Positions 6,832 to 11,422 of a DNA stretch of 11,422 bases are shown piece by piece. The first letter of the stretch is position 1. Each line of letters opens with the position of its first letter. Origin of the DNA: JAJRXG01 sp964640065. Lineage in GTDB: Bacteria; Bacteroidota; Bacteroidia; Chitinophagales; Saprospiraceae. The stretch is taken from the NCBI GenBank assembly GCA_964640065.1, contig CAZXIE010000120.1, positions 1 to 11,422 of the forward strand, in the 5' to 3' direction. The notes below the pieces were generated by a model. The model was not told the origin of the DNA, ran no database searches, and saw nothing but the letters and a program-made list of their open reading frames with translations. Position numbers and translations under genes: made by a program.

Positions 6832-7434
6832 ATGCTCACGTTAGCTATCGTCGCACTAACCTGTATCATCTCTTTTCTCTGTCTTCAAAATCCTGAACTT
6901 TTTAGCCGGCTAAGTCATCGACCTTATACGGAGACGAAGCTTGGAGAATATTACAGGATCTTAAGCTCTGGCTTTGTCCATGGCAGCTGGATGCATCTAG
7001 CGATCAACATGTACGTCTTATATCAGTTTGGGGATATCGTGGAGAGATACTTCTTTAAGCCAAGGTTTGGTGCAATGTCTAATCTGGTATTCGCTTTTTT
7101 CTATCTATCAGCGATTGTCGTTGCTAACCTTGGTACTTTTTTCAAACACCAAGACAATCCTAGATTCTCAAGTGTAGGTGCTTCAGGTGTAACCTCTGCT
7201 ATTGTCTTTATGTATGCTATGATGGATCCGTGGCAGATGTTTTTATTCCCACCAGTACCTGCCATCGTATTTGCGGTATTATATGCAGGTTATAGTACAT
7301 GGGCCAGTAAGAATCGTCAGGATGGCATCGATCATCTGGCACACTTGTATGGTGGTTTGTATGGAGTGGCATTTATGTTTATCACTAGTCCGAGCTCTAT
7401 ATCTACGTTACTCAAGGGGTTGATACCCGGTTGA
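6832..7434 (+). CDS. Rhomboid-family intramembrane serine protease
   Basis: This 200-residue, largely hydrophobic protein has the six-helix core of rhomboids, which cut membrane proteins within the bilayer. The catalytic Ser is S118 in GASG (116-119). The catalytic His is H171 in the AHLYGGLYG helix (170-178), matching the AHxxGxxxG pattern. H55 and N59 in HLAIN match the oxyanion HxxxN motif of helix 2. L1-like segments containing F48-V-H-G-S-W are present. All the active-site residues are there, so it is probably active. It follows the sigma operon terminator and so probably has its own promoter; TATCTTCG at 6805-6812 is a 7-of-8 match to the -7 box, without a good -33. Its substrate is unknown. 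A role in envelope quality control is suggested by neighbours only. Confidence 0.93.
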   Translation: MLTLAIVALTCIISFLCLQNPELFSRLSHRPYTETKLGEYYRILSSGFVHGSWMHLAINMYVLYQFGDIVERYFFKPRFGAMSNLVFAFFYLSAIVVANLGTFFKHQDNPRFSSVGASGVTSAIVFMYAMMDPWQMFLFPPVPAIVFAVLYAGYSTWASKNRQDGIDHLAHLYGGLYGVAFMFITSPSSISTLLKGLIPG

Positions 7435-7487
7435 ATTCGATAGTACAAATCTCTGACTGAAGGCAAACTGCTTAAGAAACAATTGCA

Positions 7488-7519
7488 TCACTTCTTTAGC
7501 GAGACGCTAAAGAAAACAC
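7488..7519. repeat. 32-bp hairpin repeat, copy 1
   Basis: This copy is identical over 32 bp to 8818-8849, in the same orientation. It holds a perfect 10-bp inverted repeat, TTCTTTAGCG and CGCTAAAGAA, around a 3-nt AGA loop. It lies between the convergent ends of the rhomboid gene and the nuclease gene. No T-run follows the stem on either strand, so it is not a standard intrinsic terminator. The remaining bases between the two genes (7435-7609) show nothing else I can identify. Confidence 0.95.
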
Positions 7520-7609
7520 GTTATAAAGCTGATTAACAACTTATGAGTTAGCTGAGGATGTTGATATCAGTATGCTATCACTAGGATTAGGACTAAGCAG
7601 TAACCAAGG

Positions 7610-8647
7610 TCACTTGACGATCTTGATCGTCTCACCATTAACTATAACTACATAAGTCCCTGATGAATAGCTCGATACATCAACCGATAGCTGGCCCTGA
7701 AACTCCTCTTGCATAAGACGCTTTCCTTGGATATTAAATATTTGTACAAGAGAATGTCCATCAGATTCAATATTGAGCACATCCTCTACAGGGATTGGAT
7801 ATACAAGAATAGATTCTACTCCTATATCATTAGTACTGGTCGTTAACCCACCACATGAAAAATCAAATTCACTACAGTAAGTCCTCCCTGATAAAGAACA
7901 GTCTACGACAAAGGGATTGGGTTGATTATCCTGATGTTCAGCTATCTTCCAAGTACGCAGCTCTTCATCAGCATCTACTGGGTCAATATGATCCCACCAG
8001 CAAATGGTTTCTCGTTGACTTTCGAAAAAATCTGCATCCGCCAAGAGAGCATGCTCTTCATACATAGTGATAAAGTAAAACATGGCACGAGCAATATTTC
8101 CTTTATGATCTTCTCTTGGTTCGAACATACCATTTACACGTTCACTATGTCTTTCGATATCTTTATCTGGAATCACACTTCCTGTTTCGTTTTGTATAAA
8201 CCATGAAGTAGTTTCCTCATCGTTTATCTCACCAAAAGGGAAGTTGCTTCTAGCGATATTCACTGCATATCGAGAAGGAAAAAGATTATGCAAATCTGAA
8301 AAGGCATTTCCATTTTCTTCGGAGGCCCCTTTACTGCGAGGATATACATGCTCGGTATTGATACCATCTGAAGAAGCATTCATATAAAGGTGGCTTGACG
8401 GATCAACACCAGAGGGCAGGTATAAGGTATGACCGGTATAAACACAGCTTACACTATCATCTTCCATGTATATCTCCTGGAACATAACATCTCTGGCCTT
8501 TCCGTATGACAATACTTCAACAGGCTTATAAATCTCAACTACCTTTTCAAGGAGAGTTCTATCTGTAAGGTCAGGCCAAATGACTTCTTGTGAAGAAATT
8601 GTCAATTGACAAAGACACATAGCCATAAGAAAGGCTGTGGCTTTCAT
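7610..8647 (-). CDS. Secreted endonuclease I with C-terminal type IX secretion sorting domain
   Basis: This 345-residue protein starts with a signal peptide (about 1-20) and continues as an endonuclease I (EndA/Dns-type, PF04231) domain at about 30-250. The key motifs are N97-T-E-H100, D118-L-H-N-L122 and R133-S-N135, then GNIARAMFYF (183-192) and HQDNQPNPFVVD (238-249). They carry the His and Asn residues typical of this beta-beta-alpha-metal nuclease family. Residues about 279-345 are a Por secretion tail: VYPIPVEDVLNIES, VQIFNIQGKRL, then SYSSGTYVVIV before a short basic end. Cys216, 250, 258 and 265 suggest disulfides, fitting export. It should leave the cell by the type IX system and cut extracellular DNA or RNA, for nutrition or biofilm turnover. 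The gene is flanked by two identical 32-bp repeats. Starting ATG and signal peptide agree. Confidence 0.93.
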   Translation of the reverse strand: MKATAFLMAMCLCQLTISSQEVIWPDLTDRTLLEKVVEIYKPVEVLSYGKARDVMFQEIYMEDDSVSCVYTGHTLYLPSGVDPSSHLYMNASSDGINTEHVYPRSKGASEENGNAFSDLHNLFPSRYAVNIARSNFPFGEINDEETTSWFIQNETGSVIPDKDIERHSERVNGMFEPREDHKGNIARAMFYFITMYEEHALLADADFFESQRETICWWDHIDPVDADEELRTWKIAEHQDNQPNPFVVDCSLSGRTYCSEFDFSCGGLTTSTNDIGVESILVYPIPVEDVLNIESDGHSLVQIFNIQGKRLMQEEFQGQLSVDVSSYSSGTYVVIVNGETIKIVK

Positions 8648-8686
8648 TTTTTGGGGATTGTGTTACAGATGTAAAGGCAAATTTTG

Positions 8687-8704
8687 TACCCTTTTATAAG
8701 GGTA
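8687..8704. promoter_or_regulatory. Inverted repeat upstream of the nuclease gene
   Basis: TACCCTT (8687-8693) and AAGGGTA (8698-8704) form a perfect 7-bp inverted repeat around TTAT. It is centred about 48 bp before the nuclease ATG on the minus strand. It could be an operator or a leader hairpin. A TACATCTG on the minus strand (plus 8666-8673) is a 7-of-8 match to the -7 box between it and the start, without a -33 element. The repeat may be chance. Confidence 0.35.
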
Positions 8705-8817
8705 TGCCTTAGCTTACGTAACCGCCAATGTTAGAACTGATTTTTTTTCTAAAGTTTAGAGATGGTTATATCTGACAAAAGCTCTTTTATTCCTCTCTGG
8801 CGTCTTGCCAAGATCAC

Positions 8818-8849
8818 TCACTTCTTTAGCGAGACGCTAAAGAAAACAC
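8818..8849. repeat. 32-bp hairpin repeat, copy 2
   Basis: This is the second identical copy, 1330 bp from the first and in the same orientation. It lies 24 bp after the stop of the M20 peptidase gene and about 170 bp before the nuclease start. The stem and loop are the same (TTCTTTAGCG, AGA, CGCTAAAGAA). The bases outside the 32-bp match differ between the two copies. The rest of the gap 8648-8873 holds a T-rich stretch at 8741-8748 and a short palindrome, TCTAAAGTTTAGA, at 8748-8760. Confidence 0.95.
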
Positions 8850-8873
8850 AGGATTTAAGTGTACGCCTAAAAA

Positions 8874-10382
8874 TCAGATCTTAGTCCTCAGCACATAATA
8901 GATCGTCTTCACACCACCTACATAATTACCCAATCTAATGTTCTCATTAGGACTGTGTTGGTTGTTATCGCGATTAGCCATCGGGATAGATACGGCAGGT
9001 ACACCAAGTGTCTCTACAAATGGTGATATAGGTATAGACCCCCCTGATGTCCTATGCCTGACTGGCTCTTCACCAAAGGCATCTGTCATCGCCCTTGTCA
9101 GCCATCGCCCGATCTCAGTATCGAAGTCTGTACGGAAAGCCTGATAAGAAACCTTGGCATTCATCCGACAGATCTTATCATGTGTAAGACGTTCGCGCTG
9201 TGTAGGCTTGCGATCTATGACATGATAGCCTTGATCTGATATGTGTTGTCGGAGTAGTGAGATCAGTCTTTCAGGATCGCTCTCTTTGACGAGTCTGATA
9301 TCTATTTCCGCAGTCGCTGAAGCGGGCACTATCGTCCTTGCTTCTGATCCTACCCAACCCGAGGCCAGACCTCTGATATTAAGGGATGGGTACTGAAGTG
9401 CTCGTTGATAAGTAGCGGCGACCTTATCGGACTTTACGATGCCGAGCTTTGCTTTGATGACTCTTTCATCATCTGGTACTGCATCTAGTATAGCGGCCGT
9501 CGCATCATCTATGGCGATGCCGTCATAAAATCCTGGTATGATCACTCGTCCCCCTTCATCCTTCATTGATCCTAAGAGTTTACTCATGCGCAAAGCTGGA
9601 TTAGGAGCATAGTTACCATAGTGTCCACTGTGCTGAGCAAAGACAGGACCATAGGTGGTCAGTGTAACTGATGAGATCCCCCTGGCACCAAATGAAAGTG
9701 TGGGCCTATTAGTGATGTGTCTAGGACCATCGTATATCACGAGCATGTCTGCTGAAAGTTCGTCCTTATGGTCATTGACCATAGCCGGTAAACTTGGCGA
9801 GCTTTTTTCTTCCTCAAAGTCTAGGATGAGTTTGAGGTTATAAGGCGGATCTTCTCCTTTGAGTAAGTCCCAGGCCACTAGAAACGTCATGAAGTTATTC
9901 TTTGAGTCAGATGCCGATCTCGCAAAGAGATACCAGTCTGGATCATACGTATCTAGTGAGAGTTCATCCCATGATAGGTCTACCCAACCTTCTCCTTCTA
10001 CTCTCTTTTTTAATGCTGCTTCATACGGATTATCCTGAAACCAAAACTGAGGATCGACGGACTGACCATCTAAGTGAAAGTAGAAAAGTACTGTAGGTAA
10101 GTCACCACTCCGCATCCTCGAAGCAAAGAGCTGGGGTCTTGTAGGAGTGGCCCATTCTTCTGTACTAAAGCCTCTTTGCTCTAGTTTTTTCATACACCAT
10201 GCGATATTATCATTGATATCATCGAGGTTATTAGCATCGTTAGGGATGGCGAGCATCTCACGAAACTCTGTGATAGAAGATACCGCTGCTGAGGTGATCT
10301 CATCATCAGACAGTTGGGCCATAGTTGTCTTACAACCGATGAAGAGAGTTGCAACCAGGAGGAGTAGTACGCTGCGTGTCAT
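8874..10382 (-). CDS. M20-family zinc metallopeptidase, exported
   Basis: This 502-residue peptidase belongs to the M20 (carboxypeptidase G2 / dipeptidase) family, which uses two zinc ions to cleave short peptides or acylated amino acids. Numbered from M1 at 10382, the metal site is visible: H103-L-D105, bridging D159 in SASDSK, E190-E191 in FEEEK (catalytic base and ligand), D218 in VIYDGP and H476 in NNQHSPNEN. H251 in AQHSG lies in the dimerisation domain. The substrate-domain segment RTIVPASATAEIDIRL is at about 349-364. The start at 10382 gives MTRSVLLLLVATLFIGC, a signal peptide with a possible lipobox at Cys17. An in-frame ATG at 10496 would add 38 polar residues before this signal and is rejected. 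The SDSKNN stretch replaces the more usual DDKG, but the aligned Asp is kept. The substrate is unknown. Confidence 0.9.
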   Translation of the reverse strand: MTRSVLLLLVATLFIGCKTTMAQLSDDEITSAAVSSITEFREMLAIPNDANNLDDINDNIAWCMKKLEQRGFSTEEWATPTRPQLFASRMRSGDLPTVLFYFHLDGQSVDPQFWFQDNPYEAALKKRVEGEGWVDLSWDELSLDTYDPDWYLFARSASDSKNNFMTFLVAWDLLKGEDPPYNLKLILDFEEEKSSPSLPAMVNDHKDELSADMLVIYDGPRHITNRPTLSFGARGISSVTLTTYGPVFAQHSGHYGNYAPNPALRMSKLLGSMKDEGGRVIIPGFYDGIAIDDATAAILDAVPDDERVIKAKLGIVKSDKVAATYQRALQYPSLNIRGLASGWVGSEARTIVPASATAEIDIRLVKESDPERLISLLRQHISDQGYHVIDRKPTQRERLTHDKICRMNAKVSYQAFRTDFDTEIGRWLTRAMTDAFGEEPVRHRTSGGSIPISPFVETLGVPAVSIPMANRDNNQHSPNENIRLGNYVGGVKTIYYVLRTKI

Positions 10383-10445
10383 AAGGCGAATATTTACGAA
10401 AGTGAATAGGGAATATAAGAAAGTCTTCTGTGTCCATGAATGTAT

Positions 10446-10477
10446 CTCATAAGACTTATCTTGGTGCAAGTCATGAG
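10446..10477. promoter_or_regulatory. Imperfect hairpin in the peptidase 5' region
   Basis: CTCAT and GACTT (10446-10457, with two A between them) pair with AAGTC and ATGAG (10468-10477). This gives ten base pairs with a 2-nt bulge around a 10-nt loop. It is 64-95 bp upstream of the preferred peptidase start and lies in the 160-bp divergent gap to rlmH. It may be a leader structure or protein-binding site. Nothing else identifiable is in the gap apart from a 7-bp inverted repeat, CTCATTT/AAATGAG, at 10503-10528. Confidence 0.35.
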
Positions 10478-10542
10478 ACACGTCATATGGAGTCAACTCT
10501 ACCTCATTTTTTTTGATTTACAAATGAGTCAAGTATAAACAG

Positions 10543-11013
10543 ATGCAAGTCAAATTTTTATGGATCGGGAAGTCAAAGGATCGGACGTATGATGAGATCA
10601 TATCTAAGTATCTCAAGAAGCTGAGTCATTATACTAGTACGAAAATCGAAGTACTCAAAGACCCGAAAGTCAAGAGTCGCAATGCTGCTGAAGTGAGGAA
10701 GGCTGAGGCAAAGACGGTCCTCAGCAAATTAGATGATCATCATCTTCTGATACTCCTAGATGAGAGGGGTACCAAGTTATCGTCTAGAGATCTCGCTGAG
10801 TGGTTTCAGCATAAGCAAAACATCTCTGTCAGTCATGTCGTCTTTTTGATAGCGGGTGCAAATGGAGCAGATCTTGCCCTTAAGGAAAGGGCGGATTTTA
10901 TTCTGTCGCTAAGCGATATGACACTTACTCACGACATGGCTCGTATGGTCATCGCAGAACAAGTCTATCGCGCCTTCACCATCCTACGCGGTGAATCCTA
11001 TCATAACGATTAG
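10543..11013 (+). CDS. rlmH: RlmH, 23S rRNA pseudouridine-1915 N3-methyltransferase
   Basis: RlmH is a small SPOUT methyltransferase that methylates N3 of pseudouridine 1915 in helix 69 of 23S rRNA on the assembled 70S ribosome. At 156 residues the length is exactly that of the family. Visible motifs are MQVKFLWIGKSK at the start, LLDERG at 71-76, the SAM-site segment FLIAGANG at 101-108, and the knot segment LSLSDMTLTHDMARMVIAEQ at 121-140 followed by VYRAFTILRG. The end YHND carries the conserved Tyr153-His154. Two positions differ from the E. coli form: Ala104 replaces the first Gly of the IGG stretch, and Asn155 stands where E. coli has Arg. It converges on the thioredoxin-like gene, with 5 bp between the stop codons and no terminator visible. 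Confidence 0.96.
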   Translation: MQVKFLWIGKSKDRTYDEIISKYLKKLSHYTSTKIEVLKDPKVKSRNAAEVRKAEAKTVLSKLDDHHLLILLDERGTKLSSRDLAEWFQHKQNISVSHVVFLIAGANGADLALKERADFILSLSDMTLTHDMARMVIAEQVYRAFTILRGESYHND

Positions 11014-11018
11014 GTTCC

Positions 11019-11422
11019 TTAGTTACCCGTAGAGTCTGGCTCGATCTCGGGTTTTGTGATCTGCTCAAATACAGCATCAAGATTTTCTGCTGGCACTTTT
11101 TTAATCACGATCTTCTGGTCCTTGTCTATGATAAAGATCTTAGGAGTAGAAGTAGCATAGTACTTTGAGAGGATCCTTGACTTTTGATATTGGTCGCCAG
11201 CATTGATCAGGTCTTGCATACCTTTCTTCTCTACATCGTCCCAGCAAGTATCGAAGTCTTTACCAGTCTTTGTACAAACAGCTATCGTCTCTACACCCTT
11301 GGCTTTCCACTTCTCGTTAAACTCTATCACATGCGGCATGGCCTTAGTACAGTGACCGCAGTTAGGCTTCCAGAAGACAACGACGGTATAATCGTTATCT
11401 CGCTCCGAAAGCGTTATCGGTG
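11019..11422 (-). CDS. Thioredoxin-like protein, C-terminal part (runs off the window end)
   Basis: The minus-strand frame stays open through the window edge, so only the last 134 or so residues are seen. An in-frame ATG at 11339 lies inside the thioredoxin fold and is not the start. The visible part is a TlpA/ResA-type thioredoxin domain: VVVFWKPNCGHCTKAMPHV holds the redox CGHC, and TSTPKIFIIDKD holds the cis-Pro opposite it. The helix after the motif and the segment VETIAVCTKTG are typical. Such domains reduce or isomerise disulfides in the periplasm. In Bacteroidota this form of the domain is often the C-terminus of DUF5106 proteins. The missing N-terminus would decide that, and would show the export signal. 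Confidence 0.88.
   Translation of the reverse strand, partial: PITLSERDNDYTVVVFWKPNCGHCTKAMPHVIEFNEKWKAKGVETIAVCTKTGKDFDTCWDDVEKKGMQDLINAGDQYQKSRILSKYYATSTPKIFIIDKDQKIVIKKVPAENLDAVFEQITKPEIEPDSTGN

Noticed and set aside
7520..7609. Possible gene remnant between the rhomboid and nuclease genes
   Set aside because: There is no open frame with recognisable protein similarity and no RNA gene fold. A 5-bp inverted repeat (TGATA/TATCA) is too short to mean much.
8748..8760. Palindrome TCTAAAGTTTAGA next to a T-run as a terminator
   Set aside because: The T-run comes before the stem on the plus strand, where no gene ends. On the minus strand it becomes an A-run, so the order is wrong for termination.
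10383..10496. 38-residue N-terminal extension of the M20 peptidase
   Set aside because: The extension is polar and precedes a good signal peptide beginning at Met 10382; the DNA also holds a hairpin, as expected of a leader.
11379..11388. Copy of the fic-upstream element (AACGACGGTA) inside the thioredoxin-like gene
   Set aside because: It is a single 10-nt match within conserved coding sequence for the beta strand before the CGHC motif, so it is best taken as chance.

Overview
The window looks like a chromosomal segment from a free-living member of the Bacteroidota, with a Saprospiraceae-like flavour. This lineage is inferred from the gene content. The clues are a secreted nuclease ending in a type IX secretion (Por) sorting domain, a lipidated TamA-type Omp85 protein (TamL-like), an ECF sigma factor / membrane anti-sigma / DUF4252 operon, a C-terminal thioredoxin domain of the kind often fused to DUF5106, and the lack of obvious Shine-Dalgarno sequences. 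Eleven protein-coding genes are supported, and two of them run off the window ends. No rRNA, tRNA, insertion sequence or CRISPR array was seen, and no gene-free stretch exceeds about 230 bases.

Layout. Bases 1-366 (-) hold the N-terminal part of a Fic-family protein. Bases 367-568 are filled mostly by an array of about ten 12-nt elements in alternating orientation. Bases 569-1318 (-) encode a SpoU/TrmH-family RNA 2'-O-methyltransferase, divergent from a TamL-like outer-membrane lipoprotein (1344-3608, +). That gene overlaps tail-to-tail with a LptF/LptG-family permease (3592-5175, -). Divergent from the permease, a sigma-E-like operon (5249-6714, +) encodes the sigma factor, a one-pass anti-sigma candidate and a secreted DUF4252 protein, and closes with a clear intrinsic terminator (6743-6771). 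A rhomboid protease follows (6832-7434, +). A secreted endonuclease I (7610-8647, -) sits between two identical 32-bp hairpin repeats. Then come an M20 metallopeptidase (8874-10382, -), rlmH (10543-11013, +) and the C-terminal part of a thioredoxin-like protein (11019-11422, -).

Functionally, the centre of the window concerns the cell envelope: outer-membrane protein insertion (TamL-like), LPS export (LptFG), a putative envelope-stress sigma operon, a rhomboid protease and exported hydrolases. Two genes (TrmH-type and rlmH) modify RNA. Most of this is ordinary core genome.

The unexplained parts are the repeats. One is the alternating array in front of the fic gene, which also shows a 68-bp higher-order period. 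The other is the pair of identical 32-bp hairpin repeats bracketing the nuclease gene. I did not find a convincing new multi-gene system; these two repeat structures are the best candidates for something undescribed.
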